This document shows positions 43,872-54,629 of a stretch of 64,000 nucleotides of DNA, one piece after another. This DNA is from Salvator merianae (taxonomy: Eukaryota > Chordata > Lepidosauria > Squamata > Teiidae), in NCBI GenBank assembly GCA_003586115.2, contig QVOM02000042.1, positions 39,119,625-39,183,624 of the forward strand, in the 5' to 3' direction. Within the stretch, counting starts at the first letter, position 1. Each line of letters opens with the position of its first letter. The position numbers and the translations under genes are program-made. The notes beneath the pieces were generated by a model. The model was not told where the DNA came from and did not search any database. It worked only from the letters and a program-made list of their open reading frames with translations.

Positions 43872-44245
43872 AATCTTTACACCAGATAACATATTGACAC
43901 GGTCTTATGTGGAAGTCTCCTTTTGGGCCAATCTGCCAGGTTCTAGAAATGAGCCATTTCTGGGCACCTGGCAAAAACAACCCAGCCAGCACTTTTGGAG
44001 ACCAGGAACTTCATTTCTGGCCTCCAAAGTTGGGTCTAGCCAGACAGTAGTAATGTGGACACCCCATGGCATGTGCCACAGGTCCAGTCTTGGCCTAGAT
44101 TGGTCAATCCAGACCAAGTTCAGCTGCACAGTCATGTGAACCAATGTCCACTATGGGAAGGTTGTTGCACCATATCCTATATCAGAAGTACTCAGTCAGT
44201 TGTCAGGGCACTGAAAACTCTTGTCAGCTCCTGTTAATTTCTGCC
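43872..44245. mobile_element. Possible diverged DNA element next to the hairpin
   Basis: Composition resembles the interior of the TIR elements (gggccaatctgccaggttctag…ggcacctggc; ggtccagtcttggcctagattggtc), but no clear terminal repeat is left. A 116-codon frame across it has no domain. Confidence 0.3.
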
Positions 44246-45957
44246 TTGTTATTTTGATGAAGTAGGCAAAATAACTCTATAAAAGCTCATGCCAACTTCT
44301 TTCTCCTTGCTAGTCTCTAAGGTTCTACTAGATCCCCTTCTTATTTTGTGTTAATACTTGACATATAAATATATTCTTTAAGATATAATGACAATAGCTG
44401 AAACTGTACACAGGCTCGGTAGAAGTGAAGGTAAGGAGTGGGGATGTAAACGTGCATGGGATAAGGCTGGAATGTCCCCTCTCAAGGTTTTATAGTGCAC
44501 AATTAAAGAGACATTAAATGTTCGGGTATTGTATTACAGTTGTGTTAAGAATTAAGAATGGCACCAGGTGCTGTGGGCAGGGGAAAGAGAAGCTGAATAT
44601 AACTGGAGGGGATTCTGAGAACTAAATAGCTTTTGCAATTAATAAGATTCTTTACCAAGGATGTCTGAGTAAAGCATATAATCTTACACTAAAGGAGTCC
44701 TTTATTTCTGCCTCAGGGTCTAGCAGAATCTCACGGTCTTCTTTGAACCTGCCCAAGCTCTTTAAGAGGTGTAGAACTGGTGGCCAGTACCACATCTTGC
44801 AGTACCAAATTTCACAGTTTAATACAATTCTATAGTGTTCTGAGAAGAAATATTTTATTTTGTCTGTTTTGATTCTTAAAGCATTTAATTGTAAATGACA
44901 TCTGGGTCTACTATTTTGAGAAAGGGAGAAAAAAAACTTTTCCTTGCCCACTTTGTCCACACCATGCACCATTACCGTGCTCACTCACTTATCTTTCTCC
45001 TAAACTAAAAAGTTTCAACGTTGCAACTTTTTCTCATAGGGGAGATTCTTAAATAAATGGATCACTTTAATGGCCCCCTTTTATACCCCCAGAACATAAT
45101 AAAACCCCAGGAATTGTCCTATATTTTTGAGTGACCAGAATACTTGCAGCTGGTAGTGGTTGGTGTCATTTGGGACTGGTGGGGTGGAAGGAAAGGAAGC
45201 TAAAAGAAAGTAGAAGCAGAGATCCAATTACGTAGACTTGATAATCAGCAAGTACCTATAAATTTTTATTTCCATGCAAACACATATTAAAAATTGACTT
45301 CACTAACTTGGTAGATTATGTACACACTAGCAATCTCTAAAGCAGTGACTGTACTGCTTTTTTGTGGGCTGCAGCTGGCCTCTGTCCATGGAGATCACAT
45401 TTAAACATGATCTTCCATGGAGGTCCCATTGTATTCCTGACATACTCTGTCATTTTTGCAGAGTGGATTATCTAGTTGTAGGCCTTTCCCCCTCAATTAG
45501 TCTGGCTTGCAGTTTTTGGTGTGAAAGCTGGCTAGGATGATCTGTGGCTGTTCCTGGATTTCCTTCTTTTTTTTTAATTGGTCAGTCTCAGCACTTGATC
45601 AGAAACAATAGATCTGTGCATCACCACCTCTGAGGGAGGTGTGATCACTCATGGCCTCTGGCAGTTCCTCTGCCCTGAAGAGGTTCAAACGTTTTAGTGC
45701 TAATTTTATGAACTGAAGGTCAAGACAGCAAATCAATAGAGGCCCTTCTGATTCTCTCTTCCTGCCTTGTTTCATTTTACATCTTTTAGAATTCACCCTT
45801 GCATATGAAGCATAAAACAGGCAGCAGCATCTGGTTGCCATTGGGTCCTCTGCACCTCTAGAGAGTTAGTACTGGACCGCTTCTTTTATGGATTGAATAA
45901 CTAGAATGCAGTTTCTGAATAATCTCCAAATTTCAAATGCAAAATAATTAGTGTTTG
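44246..45957. other. Anonymous sequence
   Basis: No gene recognised. An imperfect palindrome, tccatggagatcac…gatcttccatgga, lies at about 45387-45423. Confidence 0.35.
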
Positions 45958-46006
45958 TGTTTGTTTATGTGTGCGTGTGTGCGTGTGTGTGCGTGTGAGT
46001 GAGTGA
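45958..46006. repeat. (GT)n-rich microsatellite
   Basis: Interrupted gtgtgt/gcgtgt run followed by gagtgagtgag. Confidence 0.85.
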
Positions 46007-46973
46007 GAAAGAAATGACTTGCGCATGTGTGCACATGCTCATGCACATATAAACCACGTCAAGATCATCTTTAAATGAGAAGCGGTATATAAATATTTTA
46101 AATAAATAAGCAAATAAAGACAAGTGCTTCACAAAAGCCCTTTCCAGTAGCAGAAGAGCTGGTGGCAATCGTGGCCAGATCATGGTGGTTGATTGCTGTT
46201 CCTTGTGTTAGTGGGAGCCTAATAGATGTAAGATGTGCAATGAAGCAAGGCAGAGAGAAAACTAGGAGGAGAGATCCCTGCAGAAATCTAATTCATTTGA
46301 AAAGTAGTTTGCTTAAAAGCTGATTCAGTTGAAAGCGGTGTGCGTCTAGAAGAATTTATCCCTGCTTCTTTGCTCCTTCCTTCCAATAGGCAGAGGGTTG
46401 CTTGCCTGCCCCTTTAAATTCTGCAGCCTCAAGGTCACTGCCTGCTTGTTTTGCTCAGTACTAGGATCAGTTTCAATTGTCTTTTTTTTTTTTCACATAT
46501 GCAACATTTCTTCTTACACAAACGTCATTCTGTTGGTGTATATACCTGTGTGTGTGAGAGGGAGCATTTTCCCTCTCTTTTTAAAGAAGCAGAGAATCAG
46601 AAATCTTTTCTCAAATCTAATATATTTTACTGCTAATCCCCCACTAGGTCAATTTCTGCTTGAATTGGTTGCAGCATTTCTTCTGTTCCCAAAGTGCTTC
46701 TATGGAGCTCTTAACTTCTCTCTGTGTATGTGTTTCTTGAAGGAGATAGAATGCTTCCTTTACCCTTCTCTCTCACACACACATACACTTTCACTGTCTC
46801 CATCGAAGAACAAGAGCAAAAAAAGAAAAGAGAATTCCATTGGAGCAACTTTCCTTCTCTATTGAGCTCTCAGATTCCCTCCCTGCTTCTGTGTAAGCCA
46901 GCACAGTTAGCTTAGAATGGTATGTTGGAAAAATTAAGAAACCACCAAAGCAGCTTCTCTCCTTCCCTCTCTC
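46007..46973. other. Anonymous sequence
   Basis: A 155-codon frame at 46398-46865 is Phe/Leu/Cys rich because of T-rich DNA and has no domain; a CA-type stretch lies at 46772-46786. Not called as a gene. Confidence 0.35.
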
Positions 46974-46981
46974 CCTCCTTT

Positions 46982-47033
<52 letters not shown>

Positions 47034-47178
47034 TCCTTCCTTCCTTCCTTCCTTCCTTCCTTCCTTCCTTCCTTCCTTCTTCTTTGCTGGTCTTATATTG
47101 GTCCTTTTCCATCCATCCATCCATCCATCCATCCATCCATCCATCCATCCATCCATCCTTTCTTCTCTCTCTCTCTCT
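46974..47178. repeat. Compound microsatellite (CTTT)n–(CCTT)n–(CATC)n–(CT)n
   Basis: About 46980-47032 ctttn, 47033-47080 ccttn, 47110-47157 catcn and 47162-47178 ctn. Four-base periods give 4-residue repeats in all frames (DGWM, GRKE, KKER), explaining long open frames on both strands. Confidence 0.97.
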
Positions 47179-49339
47179 GAATCTCGCTGCCCCCAGGGGA
47201 ACTAGGGGCAAGAGAAAGGGGGGAATCATATGCCTTATTATTTAACAGTTTATCTACCCCTGTTGAAGCCTCTCTATGTGTGTTTCTATGCCATCTAACA
47301 AAGCTGAAGAGTTTACTAAAGTAGCCATTGAACAGGCTTTTTCACAAGTAAACTCTTTGGGGCTTTAGTGTCTCTTTTCCTATATTTCTTTCTGGGAGTC
47401 TGTAGAAGAAAGAGATATGAGGGGGTAGAAATGCAAAATGTGAATCCTTAATAGCTCAAGGAGTTTGTAGGAGGGGGGAGAAAAAAAACACAGTCCTGTA
47501 TGACTCAGGAAGACTACAGGCAGAGAGGAGCAAAAGCAAGAGGAGAGCTGAGTGCACAGACATGCCACTGAGTAGTCCAATCATTGTCTGTTAATCGATC
47601 TAGGAAGACCTTCTTCTCTAAGACACATTTTCCTTGGCTTAGTCCCATCCTCTCCCTGCCATTTTTATTGGCTTTGAAGAGCAGGATACCAAACTGGACT
47701 AAAACCAATTTAGTTCCACATCACTATGGTTTTCAAAATCTAACTCCACAATAAACTGTTATAATTCTGAAGGGTGTTTGTGTAAAACACTGCCTTGTTT
47801 ACACTAAAGATAATTTGACTCCAAATTTAGCACAGTTTCAGAAAGGTTGCAAATGAGTTTTCTTTCCTTACTCTCATCCTTTTAGTTTTTATGCCATTTC
47901 CTTGTAAATAAACAAATCCATAATACATACATAAATTTTAATGTAGAATAAAAGGATTGTACTTCTGAATTCATTTATTTACATTCTAATTTCTATGAAT
48001 ATTAATTCATTTGAAAGAAAAAAAGAAAGTAATGGCCCTGCAATGCTGAACGCTTCATACCTTCAGGGGGGAAATGGTTCATTGACTTTTAAACAAGAGA
48101 CATTCATTATTATGCTTTCTGTGACATGCTGTGGTTTCTTTGGATAAATGATGACAATAATCAAGCCTCTCACAATGAATATGGAGCATTACTAAATCAT
48201 ACCATTTCTATAAGTTCTCTTCTTTCATAGACTTTAACATTTAGTAAGTAGAGCACATAACAGATATAAATTTGGACCCTGGTGCCACTAGTGCTGAATG
48301 GGACACAGAAGTGGGATCACTCCCTTCTGCTTCTATGTTACTTGGTTTTGCACTCCAATTATTATTGCACTCTTTCACCATCTTTGTCCAATGTTAGCAG
48401 GGTTTACATAGTGCTGGGGAGGTAGGAGTGCATTCTGGCTGCAGCTAGGGCAGGAGGACAATGCTTCCAAACCAGTGTGAAACCCCCTTCTGAAAGGTTT
48501 CACTTCAAAGCAACATAAATGCTGCTCAACCTTGTCACTGCTGTACACGCTCACACACTACATATGGGCAGAGGGGTGGTGCTATACCATGATACTAGTC
48601 TAACAGCAAAATGTAGGTGTGGCCTTGGTCTTGAAGTTGCAGCGCTATTGGATGGCAAGGAGCAAGGAGCTCCAGTTCTCAGAGCCATCCTATGCGTGTC
48701 TAGTGAGAAGTAAGTTGCACTATTGATTTTGCAATTTTCTGACAGCATTAATATGATAAGAAATTTCTTTTGCATTTCCAAAATTTTATTTCTGTTAATA
48801 ACAAAGCATCAGACATCAAAATAACAATAGTACAGCTTTTAACTGCTGGCATAGGTGTGGTAATAGAGGAACATACATTCACTCCTGGTGGTCTGGTACT
48901 GAAATAATGAAACACTGCTCCCCAGTATTTGGTGAAGGAAATAACCCAGGAAGCACTCACCCAGACTCTAGAGCTAGCCCTTCTTTCTCTTTTCAGACAT
49001 GGCAATGCAAAGGAAAAAACACAAGACTAGCAAAAATACTGCTAGCAGTGGCAAGAGTTCACATAGCCAAATACTGGAAAACAGCAGAAAAACTCAATGT
49101 AGGAATGGAAAGCTAAAATATGGGACACTGCTACACATGAATTTGTCTTTGCCCAAGAGAAAAAAGATTCAGGGACTAGGCTCTATGGACAAATTTGCTG
49201 AAACAAGGAAAGCCAATCTTTGTTTTATCTCATCATGCAAAGATTCTACTTCTACTGGTTCTTTTATACTAAACTGGTTCAAAACATACCCACAAGACCA
49301 CTTATGGTGACTGCACTACACCTTCCAACCCTCGGACAC
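47179..49339. other. Anonymous sequence
   Basis: No repeat family recognised. Frames of 60-100 codons on both strands (48519-49310) overlap and have no domain. Confidence 0.35.
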
Positions 49340-49870
49340 AGTTGTAATATTTTATTTATTTATTTATTTATTTGTGAATTTATATGTTACCTTTCACCAA
49401 AAGTGCCTGGAGTGGGTTATAATAATAAAAAGATAAAATATATAAAGTATTAAAACATATTTAAAATATAATCCTCCCTCTTTCCTTGTCCTGACAACAC
49501 CCCAGAGAAAGCTAAATATCAAAGGCCTGGCTAAAGAGGTATCTTTTAACCACGTGTTGAAAACCACAGAGTGTAGGCACCTGGTGAACCTCCAGAGGGA
49601 GGCTGTTCCAGAGTCTGGGGGCCACCATGGAAAAGACCTCCTGTGTGTCCCTGTCCTTGCACATCTGAAAGAGGAGGAACTACAAGAAGGCCCTCTCCTT
49701 GAGATCTCAATACACAGGCAGGTCTATATGGGAGAAGGCACCCCTTCAGATAACCAGGGTCAAAGCCATTTAAGGCCTTATATGTTAGAATCAGTACCTT
49801 GAATTGGGTTCAGTAGAGATTAGGCAACCAATGCACATCTTTCAGTACACACGTGATGTGCATCCAGCTA
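49340..49870 (-). mobile_element. L2-clade LINE 3' end
   Basis: Begins with (TTTA)n at 49350-49373, the complement of an L2 tail. Minus-strand translation gives …TQFKVLILTYKALNGFDPGY… then …GEGLLVVPP… and a …LEQPPSGGSPGAYTLWF… block, the L2 C-terminus. The reverse transcriptase core is missing. Confidence 0.85.
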
Positions 49871-50390
49871 GACCGATGGCTTAGAAGCAGTGAATAGGTA
49901 TTGGGCGCATACATTTTATAACAACATAGGTGGCATTTAATCACTGTCTTTACCTTCAAGGAATAACACACAATTTTTTACGGTTCCTTTTCTCCCTGCA
50001 GTCCCCAAGGCAGTGCATATCCCAGGCTACATTAGTTTTACCACATTGACTGTAATCTCCATAATATCCTTGATGCATCTTTCTGCTGCCAGCTTAAGCA
50101 TCAAGTTTCTATGGCCCTGAAGGCTGGATGCATTCTGGATGCAACAAGAACCCCACTGTTTTTCTCTTCTATTGTCTGAATGACGAAGATAACTTTAACT
50201 TGGTTTAGGATCCCTAGTACCCTCTGGAAATGTGTGGACTTTTCTCAGTACTTGGTAACACCTTGCTTCCTCCAATGACTAAATTTGTGCTGTCTGCAAT
50301 GTGATCTGGGCATCCTTATTCTACTCAAAAGAGGAAAACTCAGAGGCATAACATCTGGGGGGAGGACATTTTATAAGCATCTCCTCTTTT
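49871..50390. other. Anonymous sequence
   Basis: Nothing recognised. Confidence 0.35.
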
Positions 50391-50860
50391 AGGGCCTTTC
50401 TGCACTGCTGCTTAGACAACCTCAGAAAGGGGACTACAGCCCCCCCTTTTTCATGTTAATGCAGAATATGGGAGGACCCACTCACTTCTGGTATGCTCTG
50501 TCTGCATAGAGTGTCATAGAGATCAGTGTGGCCTAGTCTGGAACACAGAGATGTATAGAAGGCATGTCTCTGTGTTTCTAACTACCGGGGGACCCATTTT
50601 AGTGGTGCTCCAAAGTGCATCACCAAAATGGTTCTCCAGTGGTTCTGAGACTAGAAACTTCTGTTCCTAGCCCTTTGGAGCCCTCATAGTCCAGCCCCAA
50701 AGCTTGGGTGAGCTTTGAGGCCAGTGTGGGGGCTGGTCTGGACCAGTGTCATTGTGCAGACAGCACTTTTCCAGACCATGCCTGGTCCTGGTCTGAAAGA
50801 GCAGGCCTTGCCAGTCCATATTTACTGGTTCATCATAGCCCTTCAGTGCAGAAAGGCCCT
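50391..50860 (-). mobile_element. Complete 470-bp non-autonomous TIR DNA element
   Basis: Perfect 17-bp terminal inverted repeats: agggcctttctgcactg at 50391-50407 and its exact reverse complement at 50844-50860. If the element proper starts at ggg, the flanks give ttta on both sides (50388-50391, 50860-50863). The interior is reverse-oriented relative to 6446-6875. It has no transposase, so it depends on another element. The termini recall PIF/Harbinger-type MITEs; superfamily not proven. Frames of 66-83 codons inside it are not genes. Confidence 0.9.
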
Positions 50861-51224
50861 TTATTTGCTTTCCTGGAGACCGTATCTCGCTCATGCACCA
50901 TACAATCACTTTTAACACCTTTACTCACAGCAGAATGAGTGAGCTGTTTTCCTAAAGGTGAGTGTGAGAGAGGAAGTTCTGCTAGGCCATATTAAGCCAT
51001 TGCTACTGTTTGCTGCCTGCCTGTACCTCTCCCTCCAAGGGGTAAATACCAAAGGCCTACACAGAAGGTAACATGTCTGATGATCAACGCTGTCAGAAGG
51101 AGATTTTCAGTAACTCCACTAGGAAGGGCAATGCATGCAACCAGTGAGAAGGCCACCCACCATGATTCTATTCAGGGCACGTTTATTTATTTAAAGCATA
51201 TTTATTGTAGGGACAGCTAATGAA
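50861..51224. other. Anonymous sequence
   Basis: Nothing recognised. Confidence 0.35.
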
Positions 51225-51370
51225 ACACGGGCTGTGGCACAGTGGTTAGAGGGATATAACCAATCTTTCCAAATAGGCCTTTGATCCATTATTGCCTTGG
51301 ATCAGTGAGATGAGCCACAGAATACCAAGAGTTTCTTCACTTTGCCATCCTTCAGTTTCTGGTTTGCTGG
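51225..51370 (+). repeat. tRNA-derived SINE-like head
   Basis: gggctgtggcacagtggttagag contains a perfect pol III A-box consensus (tggcacagtgg, 51235-51245), with a weak B-box-like word around 51285. The following gatgagccacag…tttcttcactttgccatcc resembles the left part of family R. It is not a folded tRNA gene. Confidence 0.5.
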
Positions 51371-54300
51371 CTGGACCTGATTTATTGAAGATGAATACAT
51401 AATATGTAATCTTTAATGCATAATAAATATAACGTAATGTAACATTAATGTAACGTAACCTAACATTATAACATAATGTAACATAACATAAATTTCAGTC
51501 CTTCGGTACAAAAATTGGAATTTGAGGCCATTTTAGTATCTTGGCAAATGTCGTTCAGAAGAGAATCTTTTTAGCCTCTAACAAACATCTTAGTTGTTGT
51601 TTTTTTCCTGTGTTCTGAGAGGCTTAGATACTATAAAAAAAGGAGTACACATGCTATAAAATATAGGAAGTTTTAACACTACTGTTGAGTTTTAGCAGTA
51701 GCCAGAGTAAACACTGCTACTTTTATTGTTTGGGGTTCAACAAATATAGCTTGCTGTTTCTGAGAAAAAGTTCCTAATACCTTTCAGGGAAAAACAAGAG
51801 CCGGCAAGATGACAGAATTTATGAGCAATCAAAGATGAAAGCCACAAAGATAGTACAAATTAAAAAATCAGAATCCAATTCAACCATCCCGAGGAGTAAG
51901 TGCCATTGTACTCAGTGGGCATTACTTTTGAGTAAACTCAGTTACAGTAATGATCCCTGCTTTCCTTTAAAAATGTCAATACAAATCTGTACCTATAAAG
52001 GCCTGATGAGTGCAGTGCCAAATTCTAACCGGCCCAGTCCATCTCCCAAATGTGTTTCCTATTCCTGTGCCATTTAGGGACCATTCTCGCTTTTCACCTC
52101 CCCCGATCTCTGTTCGTAACCCAAATAGATCTTTTCTTTTCTTTTTTAACCTGCAATAGTGCTAACATTATCTCCATAACCGGCTATTCACTTATCTATT
52201 TTCTTCAGCCTCTTCTCCTACTGGAATATGTCCCCATAGCCTTTCATTTTCCTTTACCTCTGGTCCTTCTCTGCGTTCCACTTCTGCTGTGCTCTGACCA
52301 CCAGACTAAAGAAGCTGTCATTTCTTTCCCCTTCCCTGCTTACAGTTGGCAGTGTTGAAGTCTTCCCCCTAGTGGTAGAATGATATGAATACAAATGAAG
52401 ATCCAAACAGCTTCACAAATCTTTCCAGTTGGGAGGGCTGACAATACTTGGAGAAACAGTTTAAGATGACTAGAGATCATAAAATATCAACATCGGCTAG
52501 TTCATTTTTCAGTTGCCCAGGCACTGCCAACTGACCATAAAAGACCCACTCCCAGTTTCATCTTCTGCTCTTTAACACGGTTTTGGTCTGGACAAATTAC
52601 AGTAAATAGCTTTTTGTTTTCTGAAGAGAATGGTTAAAAGCATAGTTATGAAGCCAGTTAGAAATATGACAATACTACCAAGGAGAAAACTTTCATCTTA
52701 GTGCTGATTGACATGACACATTCTGTAGACGGCATTGACCCAAATACCTTGTTCCACTTCTTTGATGAAGAATTTTGCACATTCATTACCTTGTTATATC
52801 TTCATCTGGTACAAAACTGTAAAGAAATTTTTTTTGGGGTTGGGCTTAAGCTATGACAGCCATTCATCTGAAGAGTTGTTAGGGGGCACTCCAGATGTTC
52901 CTGATGTTCCTGAACAAGTCCTGTCATTCCTTTTCATACCATATCACAGAAGGCCACAACTGTGCAGCCTTGATTTGAAGGGCTACTGGTTTAAAGAAGG
53001 AACCACAAGAAGAAAAGTCCTAGACCGCATAGTGAGTAGGCATACAGATGATATACTCATAGTTTTCTCACTATGATGATATGTAATCTATTTCTCCTTT
53101 AGGAATAATTTCTAAATTTGCATATATTTATATTAGGATATGCAAGTTATGTAATCTCTTGCCCTCCTTTTGGTATTTATTTCCTCTGTGTTAGTGATCC
53201 ATAAATGGACACCATAATCTCAGCTTTTGCCAGCACTATCCCTGTCCCTGTCCCTGTCCCTACCCCAATCCCAACTCCTATCTCTACCCCTACCCCAGCC
53301 CTACACCTTTCCCTTTCTCTGGCAATAACTGCACTGAGAAAAGGAAGAGCCTTACGTTGTTAGTCTCCTCTTAAAGCTTGCTATGTGGACACTGCCTGCT
53401 TCCATTTCCTGTCAGAATCGCACCAAGGAATGAGGAGTGAATCGAGGTCAGAGCCACAGAAGCCAGGTATTCCTTGGGTATGATTTTGATGTGCATGGGA
53501 GACTACAGCCTCCCCTTGCTGTCAAAATCACAGCCAGGAATCCCTGGCTTCAGTCTTGATGATGGTGGCAAGATCTTGACAGACGGGGCAGCTCTCCTCT
53601 CCACTGTTGAGACCGAAGGAAAGTAATCCTGGCTGTGAAAGAGTGAAACGTATTCTAAGTGACAGCCATCTTTCTGTACGGAAAGCAACTTATTCACTTT
53701 AAATAGGAAGTACAGGCATTTTAACATCACTTGGGGTCAATATCCCCTTGCATGGTACATTGCTTCCATTCTCCTTTATAATCTGACAGTGATCTGATGC
53801 AATCAAAGGACTAGTATCAGGCCTATCATTGTCAAGCACTATCATATTGTTATCACAACCAACACAAATAATTTTTCTGGTGATTTTTTGGTGACTGTTG
53901 ACTTTTATGAGCAGAAAAGTAAAAAGAAGCCATGTAAACATTCTGGATTTATATATAGAATGGGGAGAGAAAGAGAGAGAGAGAATGACAATGGGAAGAT
54001 AGAAATGTGTGTGTTTTCTTTCTTCCACAGAGGAACCCGGGGCATTGAACAATAAGAAATAATGAAAATTACAGAAAAGCAAGACACAAAACAATATATA
54101 ATCAGTTCCATAGTTCTATACACTCCAGCTCCACACAAATAATCGAAGCAGAAAAAGCATTTCTTGTTTAGCCTTACCTGTCTCCTCTAAAGCAGGTAAG
54201 TTCAGATGAATAACTTCTCATGAAGGAACACAAGAAACCCCGGGACATGGGCACATTCCATACATTCTGTCCCTCTTTGGTGCCCTGAAGGAACCCAACT

Positions 54301-54521
54301 GCAACAGAATGCCACTCAATGCAGCCCAAAATGCACCCAGGATCATTACTGTAGACTGGAAGTGTAGGCAACGTTCTTTTTTAGTTCTTGGTAGTGAGAC
54401 TGTGGGTGCACTCTCGGCCATGCAGTTGACTCTTGATCACTGCATACATCCAAGCAGCAGCCAGAAAGTGGCTCCCCCAACAAAGTGACCTCAGAGAAGT
54501 CAAAAAAAGCTTACAGGTAAG
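51371..54521. other. Anonymous sequence, 3.1 kb
   Basis: 51412-51495 is a degenerate taacat/taacgt array and 53238-53310 a degenerate ccctgt/ccctacc array. Frames up to 131 codons are unsupported by any domain. At 54170-54530 there are splice-like caggtaag words on both strands but no exon I can defend. Confidence 0.35.
53238..53310. repeat. Degenerate hexamer array (CCCTGT/CCCTAC)
   Basis: Four clean tgtccc units, then decayed cccta-type units. Short and imperfect. Confidence 0.7.
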
Positions 54522-54629
54522 TTGCCATTTCAGGTAATTGGGATAGGTCAGGCGGTGAATGGGGACAGGCACGTTTGTCTGTCCAGCCCCTCAGATGGCC
54601 ACAGCCCAAATCAACTTGAGGACTGCCTG
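54522..54629 (+). pseudogene. Left part of an open frame interrupted by the L1 insertion
   Basis: The open frame into the L1 target site (…LSSPSDGHSPNQLEDCL) continues in the same frame beyond the second target duplication at 57850-58107. Together they give about 117 codons to a TAA. A possible acceptor (gtctgtccag, ending 54580) lies inside it. I do not recognise the peptide. It could be a small exon, a mobile-element frame or chance. Confidence 0.3.
54614..54629. repeat. Target site duplication of L1, left
   Basis: acttgaggactgcctg, repeated exactly at 57849-57864. Confidence 0.95.

Noticed and set aside
46791..47245. Open frames of 105-121 codons on both strands
   Set aside because: They exist only because tetranucleotide repeats lack stops in these phases; the products are pure short-period repeats.
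51225..51300. Functional tRNA gene
   Set aside because: Only an A-box-like head is present; no full cloverleaf with paired acceptor ends can be drawn.
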